Shown: positions 27,536-36,881 of the stretch, in pieces
Layout of the letters: the number at the start of each line of letters is the position of its first letter
Position numbering within the stretch: the first letter of the stretch is position 1
NCBI RefSeq assembly: GCF_001468125.1
Contig: NZ_LNYT01000006.1
Coordinates: forward strand, 198,840 to 257,385
Length of the DNA: 58,546 bases
Source of the DNA: Legionella rubrilucens
GTDB lineage: Bacteria > Pseudomonadota > Gammaproteobacteria > Legionellales > Legionellaceae
Direction: 5' to 3'
Notes under the pieces: model-generated
The model's database searches: none
What the model saw: the letters and a program-made list of their open reading frames with translations, nothing else
What the model was told of the DNA's origin: nothing
Position numbers and translations under genes: made by a program

Positions 27536-28945
27536 ATGGATAGAGAAAACACCTTTCGGCAACTGCAGATTTACAGTGATCTTCTAGATAAATTAATCGA
27601 GGACGTAGCCCAATTCGAGAGCCGCCATCCAATGGATTACCTTCAATCCATTGAGATTGCGGTGACTAATCTGCTGGTTGATCATGCCAATTCCGGCCTG
27701 AATGCAAGCAGTGCTGAATGTCCCGAAACCAAAACCGCCTCCCCCACTGACCATCCCTCAGTAACCGACGTGGAATCCATGGCAGTGATATGTCAGGAAA
27801 AGCTCCAAAAATGCCGTCAGAAATACGAGCCTTACTGCGAAAAGGCAGAAAAAATAACCAGAAAATTAATGACGGAATTTCAGGACACTTACCCTGTTTT
27901 GGGGAATTATTACACCTCAGGCGAATTTCGCTACGATAAAAAGGGCACCCGACTCCTCTTTAGACATGCGGGGCTTTCACTCTTTAATCATTATGTCAGT
28001 GATCAAATGAATACCTGGCAAACCATCCGCTTTGACCTCCCGAGGCTTTACCATTTAAGCGGCGGAAAAAAAAATGCTCACAATGCGTTAACGAATTTAC
28101 TTAACCCGGATAATGACCAATTTATTGATGCCATTGAATTCGGTCCGCTGGGATTGCATGATGAAATCGGTCAGCTCGCCATTTTAAGGCTGAGGGAATT
28201 ATCCTTTAGCGCCGACAAGGGAGAAAAAGTCAACGCCTACAAAGTATTAAAGAGGTATTTGTCCCTGCAGGTCAAAGACGCCCCCTTGTACATTGACTTT
28301 AAAGCCCTGGAAATCGAAATCCTGAAACTCGCTTTTTATGCCTTGATGCACCCGGATAACAAAATCGTCTGGCTCGGCACGTCACGGGCTGTGAACGCCA
28401 TGATCAACCACCATGCCGGTGACGCCATCTATTTAAACCCTGAACCTGCAAAATTAAACTGGCAATTGAACAAGGCCTGGCTCCTGGCCGCCCGAATACT
28501 GGGTTATCGATTTGAGTTGGTCGAACAGCATTTCCCCAACATTGAAGCGGCGATGTTAACGCGAAATCCGGCCCTGTTTCTCGAAGAATTGATAAAAGAA
28601 ATGCGTTCGCCAGCTTTTGTTTCCCAATACAATGGCAGTGATGCCCCAACATCAACCGCTCAGGAAGTTCTGCTCCTGCTCAGCGCAGGCTGCAGCGTAC
28701 GTAAACAGACGAACGGCCGTATGTGCCTGTTGCCCGCGTCCTCATTCGAAGCGCCTGGAAAAAGCCATTACGGACGGTTTTCAAAAGCGCACAGTTATAG
28801 CTTCTTCCCAACATCCTCCCCGCCTCCGCTTGAACAGCGCCACCACCATTTCCTCCCGCCTGGGCAGGAAAATGATAGCCCGTCTCTGGTTTTGTCGTTG
28901 ACAGACAATGAGACGAGTGAGAGTACGTCAATCGGGCTATCCTAA
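27536..28945 (+). CDS. Uncharacterised protein, paralogue of the divergent gene; effector candidate
   Basis: 469 aa from the ATG at 27536 (GGAAAG upstream); a TTG frame 14 codons longer is less likely. No known domain or signal peptide. Shared blocks with the divergent gene include WLGTSRAVNAMI, GDAIYLN, LNKAWLLAARIL, VEQHFPNIEAAML and TAQEVLLLLSAGCSV. The N-terminal 130 residues are helical and Cys-containing (ICQEKLQKCRQKYEPYCEK) and unlike the partner. The C-terminus is Ser/Thr/Glu-rich (LTDNETSESTS). The pair shares a 191-bp promoter region. Function unknown. Confidence 0.7.
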   Translation: MDRENTFRQLQIYSDLLDKLIEDVAQFESRHPMDYLQSIEIAVTNLLVDHANSGLNASSAECPETKTASPTDHPSVTDVESMAVICQEKLQKCRQKYEPYCEKAEKITRKLMTEFQDTYPVLGNYYTSGEFRYDKKGTRLLFRHAGLSLFNHYVSDQMNTWQTIRFDLPRLYHLSGGKKNAHNALTNLLNPDNDQFIDAIEFGPLGLHDEIGQLAILRLRELSFSADKGEKVNAYKVLKRYLSLQVKDAPLYIDFKALEIEILKLAFYALMHPDNKIVWLGTSRAVNAMINHHAGDAIYLNPEPAKLNWQLNKAWLLAARILGYRFELVEQHFPNIEAAMLTRNPALFLEELIKEMRSPAFVSQYNGSDAPTSTAQEVLLLLSAGCSVRKQTNGRMCLLPASSFEAPGKSHYGRFSKAHSYSFFPTSSPPPLEQRHHHFLPPGQENDSPSLVLSLTDNETSESTSIGLS

Positions 28946-28996
28946 TCAGGCTATTATGATAGTATAAGCCGTCCTGAATTAACTGAGCCTGCTGTC

Positions 28997-30649
28997 ATGA
29001 ATAAAACGCTTGATATTCTGCTTGCCCAGGTCAACATGACCGTGGGGGCAATTCACGCGAATGCGGAAACGATATCGACCATTGTTCAGGCAAAGCAATC
29101 CTCGCATGATGTGCTGTTATTCCCTGAGCTGGCGCTGACCGGCTACCCGCCTGAAGATCTGCTCCTGCGTCCTGAATTTCATCGGCAGGTAGAGGAGGCG
29201 TTACAGGGGCTTGCGAAGCAGGTTGGGGATTGTCATGTTATTCTCGGCCATCCTTTGTTTGAAAATGACCGCTGCTATAATGCCGCAAGCGTTCTTCACC
29301 GCGGTCAAATCATTGCTAGGTACCGCAAGCAGAAATTACCCAATTACGGCGTTTTTGACGAGAGGCGTTATTTCACCCCGGGCCCGGAAACCGCCTGCAT
29401 TCTCACCATTAACGGTTACAAGCTGGGTCTTTGCATTTGCGAAGATCTCTGGCAAACCGGTCCGGTTGAAGCCCTCCTTGCCGAGGGGGCCGATGGCCTG
29501 CTGTGCCTTAACGCCTCCCCCTTTGATTATGAAAAATACGAGCGTCGTGTTGAATTGTTGTCGTCCTACGCCCGTCAGGGTCTGGCTGTTTTTTATGTCA
29601 ATTTAATCGGAGGCCAGGATGAATTGCTGTTCGACGGCCAATCCTTAGCTTTTGATAACAAAGGCAACCTCTGCGCCCGATTGCCGGCATTTAAAGAGAC
29701 GACCCAATCCGTCTCCTTTAACAAGGACCAGGTGACAGGCCCGATGGAACCCCTGATGGATCCCACAGCCCTGCTTTACGAGGCCTTGGTCTGTGCCGTA
29801 CGTGACTACGTCAATAAAAACCGCTTCCCCGGGGTGCTGCTTGGGCTTTCCGGCGGGATTGACTCCGCCCTCACCTTAGCCATTGCCGCCGATGCCCTCG
29901 GGTCATCGCGCGTACACGCCGTATTAATGCCTTCGCGCTACACGGCCGACATGAGTGTCGCCGATGCGCAGCGTCAATTGCAGGCCATGCAGGTCTCGGG
30001 TACGGTTATTCCCATTGAGCCTGCTTTTCAAAGCCTCTTGTCCATTTTAGCCCCATCCTTTGAGGGTTTGCCGACCGATACCACGGAGGAAAATCTGCAG
30101 GCGCGTATTCGTGGGATGTTATTGATGGCCTTGTCCAATAAAACTGGAAACATGGTGCTGGTCACCAGCAATAAAAGTGAAACAGCCGTGGGCTATGCCA
30201 CCCTTTACGGCGACATGGCCGGTGGCTTTGCTGTGCTTAAAGACGTGCTCAAAACCAGGGTGTATGAATTGGCCGCTTACCGTAACAGCCTGTCAGCCAT
30301 CATTCCGCAGCGTGTGATCACGCGTGCGCCCTCTGCTGAACTGGCTCCCAATCAGACCGATCAGGACAGCTTACCGGATTATGCCACCCTGGATGCGATC
30401 ATTCAGGATTACATGGAAAACAATCTCGATGCAGAAACGATTATCCACAAGGGCTTCGACCCTGCCATTGTGCATCGCGTGATCCAATTGATTCAACGCA
30501 ATGAATACAAAAGACGACAGGCTGCTCCCGGCCCCAAAGTAAGTCCTCGTGCCTTTGGTCGCGAATGGCGCTACCCGATTACCAATGGCTATGAGCAGCG
30601 CCCTGAACAAAACCGGTTTGAGAAAGCCCGCTTTACGTCGTCGGGCTAG
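28997..30649 (+). CDS. nadE: Glutamine-dependent NAD+ synthetase
   Basis: 550 aa, two domains. The N-terminal nitrilase-type glutaminase has its triad in LLFPELALTGYPPEDLL (Glu), YRKQKLPNYGVFDE (Lys) and LGLCICEDLW (Cys). The C-terminal synthetase has the PP-loop GLSGGIDSALT and TSNKSETAVGY. It amidates deamido-NAD to NAD using ammonia from glutamine. The last 17 bp overlap the convergent gene that ends at 30633. Confidence 0.95.
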   Translation: MNKTLDILLAQVNMTVGAIHANAETISTIVQAKQSSHDVLLFPELALTGYPPEDLLLRPEFHRQVEEALQGLAKQVGDCHVILGHPLFENDRCYNAASVLHRGQIIARYRKQKLPNYGVFDERRYFTPGPETACILTINGYKLGLCICEDLWQTGPVEALLAEGADGLLCLNASPFDYEKYERRVELLSSYARQGLAVFYVNLIGGQDELLFDGQSLAFDNKGNLCARLPAFKETTQSVSFNKDQVTGPMEPLMDPTALLYEALVCAVRDYVNKNRFPGVLLGLSGGIDSALTLAIAADALGSSRVHAVLMPSRYTADMSVADAQRQLQAMQVSGTVIPIEPAFQSLLSILAPSFEGLPTDTTEENLQARIRGMLLMALSNKTGNMVLVTSNKSETAVGYATLYGDMAGGFAVLKDVLKTRVYELAAYRNSLSAIIPQRVITRAPSAELAPNQTDQDSLPDYATLDAIIQDYMENNLDAETIIHKGFDPAIVHRVIQLIQRNEYKRRQAAPGPKVSPRAFGREWRYPITNGYEQRPEQNRFEKARFTSSG

Positions 30650-32324
30650 TGCAATAGTACTCGTCCTCATTCAACCATTCCCCATCCTCAGGCGTGGCGT
30701 CTGGATTTTCTAACGGTGGTGGCGGCGGCGGCATGTAATCGTCAATCACGACTGGATTCAGCACGGGGTTAACCGGTTTACGGTATTCGTCAATGACTTG
30801 CGCGCCAAACAGGGTAGCCACGGCTGAAAATTGAGACACCAGCTTCTTCTTTTTCTCAGCCACTGCTTTTTTGTCCGTTTGCTGATATGCCGTTTCTTTT
30901 TCGTCCTTAGTGGTGCTTTTCACTTTGGCCGCATGCCCCCCCAGGCATTTTTCCAGCGCGGCAAATTGAGCAACATTGATTTTTAACACCGGCTTAACCG
31001 CTTCTTCAACCCGCACTGCAGCAGGTATGCGCGACAATTTGGTAATCAGCCCGCGTAATTTTTCCTTATCCTCGGCCTGCACCGCTTCTGGTTCAATGTT
31101 CCCTAAGCCATCAAGCATCGTGTGGTACTCTTCCCAGGCATCGGTATTCACTGCTTTCGCCGCGCCATCCTGCCATTGATATAAAACCCATAACGATTTT
31201 TCACGGGTGAGAATGTAAGCCCCAAGACGCGGCGCAGGCAATCGCGGCAACTCGTTGGTGAACAGCAGTTCACAACTGAATCTCTTTTGCATCAACTGCA
31301 AGAGGCTTTTTTGCTTTTCATTATCCACCGCATGACGGGTTGACACACGCAACAGCAGGGATTTAAAAAACAGCACATTGTTTTTGTCGCTTAAATCCCG
31401 TGTCTTAAGGTACTCATAGGCCCTGGGGTATCTTTTTAAATCAATGGCATGGCTTCTTCCAAGGCTGTCGTACCAGGTCAACGCCTCGGTTTTTTCATCG
31501 AGTGTAAACGCCGAAGTCAGGCCTTCCAGGTCATTGGGTGCTGGATTTTTCAACAAATTGATTTTATCAAGGAACGATTCCAGCAGGATGCGGCATTGCG
31601 CTTTAATTTTAGCGTTGTTTTTATCATCAATACTCACCGATTTACCAAGCAGGGCCTGTAATTCTTTATTGGCTAATAACAATTCTTTTTTGCCGGTGCT
31701 GTCATACCAACCCATGTACCAGCTCGTTTTATTTTTTACAAAGTAAACGGCGTATTTTTCGGTTTTTTTTGCAGCAAACGCACGGGCAGCGTCTTCTGTG
31801 TCAAACCAGGCGATTTCATCCAACTCTTTCTCTTTGCGTTGATTAATCAGATTCAATTCCCTTTGTCGCGCTGCTTTAACGGCGATTTCATTTTGCTGCG
31901 TTTTGACCACCAGGGCGATTTGTTCCTTGAGCAAAGGGGTTAAGGCATCGATGATGTGGGTTCGAAGGTATTCATCCGTTTCCTTGTCATAGCCCGGCAC
32001 AGCCTTGATTAACCCCAGGAGCAGACGGGTATTGGCCGATGTAGTTGTCCAGTTCCCATCCGATATAAACACCTGCAAAGTCTGCAGACGCAGCAGCGGA
32101 TCGGGTAATTTAAGATCCATTTCGGCTTTGTTAAAATTATCGCTGCGTTGGCGGGAGTATCTGTATATCCAACGCCAGAGATAAGACTCTTTAGGCTCAT
32201 CATAATCCGCATGCGCTTTGGCAAAGATTTGTTCTAATTTTTTTTTACCTGCTTCACTGGTGTCCGAAATTAAATCAATCAACCCTTGAGTAAATTTTTC
32301 CAGATTATTAATTATTTTTGCCAT
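30633..32324 (-). CDS. Uncharacterised protein with WYD-type repeats and proline-rich tail; effector candidate
   Basis: 563 aa from the ATG at 32324, preceded by AAGGAGG six bases upstream (a textbook ribosome site). No known domain. Three similar segments around residues 206, 284 and 384 share W-Y/Q-D-S/G followed by about 20 residues and an L-rich stretch (GWYDSTGKKE, TWYDSLGRSH, YQWQDGAAKA). A central coiled coil covers residues ~145-170. Near the C-terminus is a PPPPPP run, then an acidic ending (PEDGEWLNEDEYYCTSPTT). Such acidic tails occur in Dot/Icm effectors, and polyproline could bind host SH3/EVH1-type domains. Both ideas are inference. Confidence 0.65.
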   Translation of the reverse strand: MAKIINNLEKFTQGLIDLISDTSEAGKKKLEQIFAKAHADYDEPKESYLWRWIYRYSRQRSDNFNKAEMDLKLPDPLLRLQTLQVFISDGNWTTTSANTRLLLGLIKAVPGYDKETDEYLRTHIIDALTPLLKEQIALVVKTQQNEIAVKAARQRELNLINQRKEKELDEIAWFDTEDAARAFAAKKTEKYAVYFVKNKTSWYMGWYDSTGKKELLLANKELQALLGKSVSIDDKNNAKIKAQCRILLESFLDKINLLKNPAPNDLEGLTSAFTLDEKTEALTWYDSLGRSHAIDLKRYPRAYEYLKTRDLSDKNNVLFFKSLLLRVSTRHAVDNEKQKSLLQLMQKRFSCELLFTNELPRLPAPRLGAYILTREKSLWVLYQWQDGAAKAVNTDAWEEYHTMLDGLGNIEPEAVQAEDKEKLRGLITKLSRIPAAVRVEEAVKPVLKINVAQFAALEKCLGGHAAKVKSTTKDEKETAYQQTDKKAVAEKKKKLVSQFSAVATLFGAQVIDEYRKPVNPVLNPVVIDDYMPPPPPPLENPDATPEDGEWLNEDEYYCTSPTT

Positions 32325-32459
32325 GCTCAACCTCCTTTTTGATAGCACATCTAATCATCTTAGCCCAGTATCTGATAAAGTAACAATAAAAAGCCGCTTG
32401 CAAAATCAAAGCAAAACGCTAACATGAATTGGTTTTAACATAATAATAATAGGTAAGTT

Positions 32460-33098
32460 ATGAGAACTGCACTTCTTTCCGCTGCATTGCTGACGTCCAG
32501 CGCTGCATTTTCTGCCATTCCGGTTGACGGTTGGTATGCCAGCGTTTTCGGCGGTTACAGTTATCTTCCCGATAATGTCAGCACAGCCAAATACGGTTTG
32601 TTCTACAGTGATGCTTCTTACACCAGCGGCTTTAACGCCGGGGGAAGAATCGGTTATAAAAGTTCACCACTTCGCTACGAGGCTGAATTAACCTATATTG
32701 AGGCCGATACACGCCAGTTTGAGGTGAATTTCGTTCGCCAGAATGGCGTTAGCGGCGAAGCCATCGCCACGGCTTTAATGGCCAATGTGTATTATGATTT
32801 CCCTGAAATTGTACCGGCGATAGAACCTTACCTCGGTGCAGGCCTGGGGTATGCCTGGGTTGAAACAACACTGAAAAGCAGCGGTCCCTTTGGCCCCAAT
32901 CGCTTTAAGGACTCCAATAACGTCTTTGCTTACCAGGCCACGGCCGGATTGACTTACAATTTTGCTGAAAATTATTCCGTGGATGCCGGTTACCGTTACT
33001 TTGCCACGCAGCGAGTCAGCGCTTTTAACAAAACATTCCAGGCGCATTTAGCCAGTGTCGGGGTCACATACCGTTTTGACGTGGCGAATTACAAATAA
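32460..33098 (+). CDS. Outer-membrane beta-barrel protein
   Basis: 212 aa with a signal peptide (cleavage near AFSA). Alternating strands typical of eight-stranded OmpA-like barrels follow: GWYASVFGGYSYLP, FNAGGRIGYKSSPLRYEAELTY, YLGAGLGYAWVETTL, FAYQATAGLTYNF and a final HLASVGVTYRF. AGGTAAG precedes the ATG. It is paired with a similar barrel gene 11 bp downstream, so the two are probably one operon. Function unknown. Confidence 0.82.
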   Translation: MRTALLSAALLTSSAAFSAIPVDGWYASVFGGYSYLPDNVSTAKYGLFYSDASYTSGFNAGGRIGYKSSPLRYEAELTYIEADTRQFEVNFVRQNGVSGEAIATALMANVYYDFPEIVPAIEPYLGAGLGYAWVETTLKSSGPFGPNRFKDSNNVFAYQATAGLTYNFAENYSVDAGYRYFATQRVSAFNKTFQAHLASVGVTYRFDVANYK

Positions 33099-33109
33099 GG
33101 ACGTTGTTC

Positions 33110-33817
33110 ATGAAGAATTCTTTTCGTATGGGTTTAGCCGCGATGGCTTTACTGGCTGGCAGTGCAAGCCATGCCGTCAATCCGGTTCAGGGTTGGTACT
33201 TAAGCCTTGGCGGCGGCGCCTCCCACATCACCGATCTTGATTTTACCTTCAATAACCCGGTTTTGGGCATCAACGACAGTGCAGCCACCTTAACTTACTC
33301 GCTGGGTGGGGACGCGTTCGGATCACTGGGTTACCGCTGGAATAAATTCCGTTTTGAAGGCGAACTTTTCTTTAATTATGATCAGTTTGATAAAATTCAA
33401 TCCGGTACCTTTGTTCTGCGCAATCACACCACGCCCAACGGTTTCGACATGGAAGGCAAAACCGTCATTATCGGCGGTCTCGTCAATGCCCTCTACGAAA
33501 TGTATCAGGCTGGAGGGGATGGCAGCTTTGTACCCTACCTGGGTTTAGGCTTAGGTTATGGGACTGTCCGCAGCAACTTCAAGTTATATAATGTCAATTA
33601 CAACAACAGCCAGGTGCCCATTTTTGAAAACAAGGAATCCTCCAGTGCTGCGATGGCTCAGGGTATTCTCGGCATCAGCTATTTCCTTGATGATTTTGCC
33701 GCCTTCGGTCTGGATTTTCGTTATTTAGCCACCAGCCGCGTCGACTCCCTGGATGCGAGCCTGCGCATTCCGACGGTTAATGTCAGCTTTATCTACGCCC
33801 TGGATTCTTCCTCTTAA
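33110..33817 (+). CDS. Outer-membrane beta-barrel protein (paralogue)
   Basis: 235 aa from the ATG at 33110 (AAGGA upstream; an in-frame TTG two codons earlier is less likely). Signal peptide ends at SHA. The mature N-terminus NPVQGWYLSLGGGASHITD matches the preceding barrel (IPVDGWYASVFGG), showing shared ancestry. Barrel strands include SLGYRWNKFRFEGELFFNY, YLGLGLGYGTV and a final VNVSFIYAL. A hairpin follows the stop. Confidence 0.82.
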   Translation: MKNSFRMGLAAMALLAGSASHAVNPVQGWYLSLGGGASHITDLDFTFNNPVLGINDSAATLTYSLGGDAFGSLGYRWNKFRFEGELFFNYDQFDKIQSGTFVLRNHTTPNGFDMEGKTVIIGGLVNALYEMYQAGGDGSFVPYLGLGLGYGTVRSNFKLYNVNYNNSQVPIFENKESSSAAMAQGILGISYFLDDFAAFGLDFRYLATSRVDSLDASLRIPTVNVSFIYALDSSS

Positions 33818-33822
33818 TCCCG

Positions 33823-33852
33823 TTTCCCGTATTGGCCTGCTGATACGGGAAA
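33823..33852 (+). terminator. Hairpin after the barrel operon
   Basis: A 10-bp perfect stem (TTTCCCGTAT) with a ten-base loop, a few bases after the stop at 33817. It is followed by AAGACAG rather than T-rich sequence, so it is a weak terminator candidate. Confidence 0.4.
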
Positions 33853-33924
33853 AAGACAGCCGATTGGTTGCCTAATCGCGTAAGACTGCCTATGATCGAG
33901 GTATCTTTCCATGAAGGTTAACCC

Positions 33925-34581
33925 ATGACTTACCTTATCGCACCCTCCCTGTTGTCTGCAGACATGACTCGTCTTGGCGACGAAGTAAAAGCGGTCATGG
34001 AGGCCGGAGCAGACATGATTCATTTCGACGTCATGGACAATCATTACGTACCGAATCTGACCATTGGGCCCTTAGTCTGCGAGGCACTGCACAAGCGGTT
34101 TCCTGACGTCCTCATCGATGTACATCTCATGACCATGCCCATCGACGATCTTATTGTGCAATTTGCCAAAGCCGGGGCCAAACGGCTCAGCATCCATCCC
34201 GATGCCACGATCCATCTGGACCGAAGCCTCACCCTCATTGAGCAACAGGGTTGTGAAACAGGGTTGGTGTTAAATCCATCCACCTCGCCGGATTGCCTGC
34301 AATGGGTAGCTCACCGCCTTGACTTTGTTTTAATCATGACCGTCAACCCGGGTTTTGGCGGGCAACGTTTGATTCCTGAGGTTATTGACAAAATTACCTT
34401 CATTCACCATCGTTACCCCCATTTACCCATCTGTGTGGATGGCGGCGTCAGTGAAAATAATATTGCGGCGCTGGCACGTGCAGGAGCTACCCAATTTGTT
34501 GCCGGTTCTGCTATATTCTCTACTGCAGATTACGGCAAGGCCATTGCCGCCATGCGCAAACAACTGGATTGCATCGGTTAG
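33925..34581 (+). CDS. rpe: Ribulose-phosphate 3-epimerase
   Basis: 218 aa TIM barrel that interconverts ribulose-5-P and xylulose-5-P. Family motifs are APSLLSADMTRLGDE, HFDVMDNHYVPNLTIGP (metal-ligand region), DVHLMT, TVNPGFGGQ and CVDGGVSENN. GAAGG lies seven bases before the ATG. No gph or trpS follows, unlike the E. coli arrangement. Confidence 0.96.
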   Translation: MTYLIAPSLLSADMTRLGDEVKAVMEAGADMIHFDVMDNHYVPNLTIGPLVCEALHKRFPDVLIDVHLMTMPIDDLIVQFAKAGAKRLSIHPDATIHLDRSLTLIEQQGCETGLVLNPSTSPDCLQWVAHRLDFVLIMTVNPGFGGQRLIPEVIDKITFIHHRYPHLPICVDGGVSENNIAALARAGATQFVAGSAIFSTADYGKAIAAMRKQLDCIG

Positions 34582-34673
34582 CGGTGTTTATAGGGATATA
34601 CACAAAAATAACCATCGCGTTAACTTCTAACATTGAGCGTTTCACCGAATGCTCACGTCTTTAATGAGAGACT

Positions 34674-36458
34674 ATGAAAAAGTTTTTACTTGTGCTGTGG
34701 TTAATTGGCGTCACAGGATTCGCCCATGGCGCATCAGGCAACGCCTACCTGACGCGTTTTATGGCTTACCTTGAGTGGAGCCAGAATTTACCGGACCATC
34801 CCGACGACACTTTTTTTACTTTTATCAGTGAAGACACGCCGCTTGCCAATAAATTACGTAACCGCTGGCTCTATCATCTCGCGCAAAACAAGGATTGGCC
34901 AAACTACCTCAAATATTACAAACCCACGTCCGACGTCAACCTGCAATGTTTTAAAAACCTGGCCAATTATTACCAGGGTAATACCGTGGCCGCCATGCAG
35001 GATACCCGGGCGATCTGGTTATCAGGCAACTCTCAACCGCCGGGATGCAACCGACTGCTGGACATGTATGTGAAAAGCGATCAATTCAATGAAAACTTGA
35101 TTACGGAGCGCATCATTCTTGCCCTGGATAAACGCAATCTCCCTTTAGTCCGTTATCTGCTTAAACAATACAAAAAACCCCGCCTTGAGGATCAGGCACT
35201 GCTCATGGGCATCCATCAATCCCCTGGGCGCATCCTGTTGTTAACACCGGGCGGCCTGCATGGCGAATTTTACCTTTACGGCTTAAAACGCATGGTTTCC
35301 ATCAACATGGATCAGGCGCTTAACTACTGGCAAAATCCCAAAACGAAAAAAATGCTCTCCCCAGCCCAGCAACAGGCTTTTTTAGCGCATTTAACTCTCT
35401 ACAAAGCCATGCGCAATCATGAAGACACCGCGTTCTGGTTTGCCAAAATTCAACCCGCCTTTTATGACTCCACCCTACTGGATTGGCAGATTCGTTTTGC
35501 TTTAAAACGCGGGCAATGGCGGCAGGTGGAAAAATTAATCCAGCATTCCCCGGAAAAAGACAATCCCTGCTGGCAGTACTGGCTGGCACGGGCTATGGAA
35601 AAGCAGGGTCGTCAGGAGCAGGCACGCGAAATTTATAAAACCCTGGCACAAACCCGACATTATTATGGTTTTTTAGCCAGCGTACGCATTCATAAAAACC
35701 CCAATTTTCAGAATGAAAAAGCCGTGACTGACTTGAACCTGCTGAAACCGTATAAACCATTTACCGATAACATCAAATCCCTGTATCACTCAAAACAAAC
35801 CCTGCAGGCCTCGCGTCTTTTAAATGATTTCGCCAGCGAATTGCCGAAAAGCGATAAAAGCGCGCTGGCTTTCTGGGTTTCCAACACCCTGCAATGGCAT
35901 GATAAATCACTGGCTTTAAGCAATAACGACGAATTAAGCAATCAGTTATCCCTGCGCTTCCCCCTGGCCTATCAAAGCACCATTACCCAGCACTCTAAAA
36001 ATCATCAGGTTCCCCAGGAACTGATTTATGCCATTATTCGTCAGGAAAGCAGTTTTCGTGAGGATGTCGTTTCCGTGGCGGGTGCAAGAGGGCTCATGCA
36101 GCTCATGCCTGCAACAGCTGTGGTGGTGGCGAAACTGGGAAAAATTCCTTATGGCGACAAGGCTCAACTCTTTTTATCACAGAAAAACATCAGCATCGGC
36201 GTGGCTTATCTTGCCACGCTGGCTAAACGCTTTAATCGTCACCCGCTGTTAATTGCTGCGGCTTACAATGCAGGCCCCCGGCAGGTGAATTACTGGCTGA
36301 AAAATCATCCGCCGAGAGAAATTGATGTCTGGATTGATACCCTGCCCTGGCATGAAACCCGCAACTACTTAAAAAATGTCATTTCGTTTTATGCGGTCTA
36401 CCAATTCCGCATGCAGAAAAAAATCGATTTGAGTGCGTTTATGAGGCCGTTGATGTAA
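34674..36458 (+). CDS. slt: Soluble lytic murein transglycosylase
   Basis: 594 aa periplasmic enzyme with a signal peptide (cleavage near HGA at residue ~20), a long alpha-superhelical U/L domain and a C-terminal SLT domain. The catalytic Glu is in IIRQESSFREDVVS, followed by ARGLMQLMPATA and AAYNAGPRQVNYWL. It cleaves glycan strands to 1,6-anhydro ends. It is somewhat shorter than E. coli Slt70 but with the same layout. Confidence 0.92.
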   Translation: MKKFLLVLWLIGVTGFAHGASGNAYLTRFMAYLEWSQNLPDHPDDTFFTFISEDTPLANKLRNRWLYHLAQNKDWPNYLKYYKPTSDVNLQCFKNLANYYQGNTVAAMQDTRAIWLSGNSQPPGCNRLLDMYVKSDQFNENLITERIILALDKRNLPLVRYLLKQYKKPRLEDQALLMGIHQSPGRILLLTPGGLHGEFYLYGLKRMVSINMDQALNYWQNPKTKKMLSPAQQQAFLAHLTLYKAMRNHEDTAFWFAKIQPAFYDSTLLDWQIRFALKRGQWRQVEKLIQHSPEKDNPCWQYWLARAMEKQGRQEQAREIYKTLAQTRHYYGFLASVRIHKNPNFQNEKAVTDLNLLKPYKPFTDNIKSLYHSKQTLQASRLLNDFASELPKSDKSALAFWVSNTLQWHDKSLALSNNDELSNQLSLRFPLAYQSTITQHSKNHQVPQELIYAIIRQESSFREDVVSVAGARGLMQLMPATAVVVAKLGKIPYGDKAQLFLSQKNISIGVAYLATLAKRFNRHPLLIAAAYNAGPRQVNYWLKNHPPREIDVWIDTLPWHETRNYLKNVISFYAVYQFRMQKKIDLSAFMRPLM

Positions 36459-36619
36459 AAATTCCTATACTCAGCCGGTAGTGATCTCAACACCTAAGGT
36501 TGCCCTGCCCTTATCAGGCTATGGCGCTAGTGGGAAAGCTGGCAAACCCGTTGTGCGTCTGAAGGGTCCGGCCATGTAAAAACCCACGGCACCAAACCTG
36601 GCGTAAAATGACTCTCTCT
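36459..36619. other. Non-coding stretch downstream of slt
   Basis: Between the slt stop and the end of a decayed minus-strand ORF. No open frame with a ribosome site and no strong hairpin with a T-run is seen. Confidence 0.3.
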
Positions 36620-36880
36620 TTACAGTATGCGTTGGTGATCGTAGCCAGGCTCAATCATCTTGTACTCTTCGTGGTAAATCCTGTAGCGGAAATGAACACC
36701 TGCTCTTTTTCCTCTTCCGAATGCGCTTCAAACACTCGGATTTGACGAAAAAGATGGTACTTTAAATAGCATAAACGAACATCGCCAATGAACGTATTTT
36801 CAAGTGTAGACCAATAATTAAACAATGTGGAAGCAGGGAAAGTAGCAAGGCATTCCGATTGAAATGCCTTGTCATAGTGA
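36620..36880 (-). pseudogene. Decayed ORF with a frameshift, unknown
   Basis: The minus strand reads protein-like in two successive frames. The first includes STLFNYWSTLENTFIGDVR and YLKYHLFRQIRVFEAHSEEE and ends at a TGA (36655-36657). Shifting frame in the A-rich GAGGAAAAAGAG stretch gives KRAGVHFRYRIYHEEYKMIE and a TAA at 36620-36622. No start codon is clear, so I read it as a gene remnant. The identity is unknown and the call rests only on the appearance of the two frames. Confidence 0.3.
36846..36871 (-). terminator. Hairpin after the esterase gene
   Basis: CAAGGCATTCC pairs with GAAATGCCTTG (10 of 11 positions) about 10 bases past the stop at 36882. There is no strong T-run, so termination is only plausible. 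Confidence 0.4.
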
Positions 36881-36881
36881 A

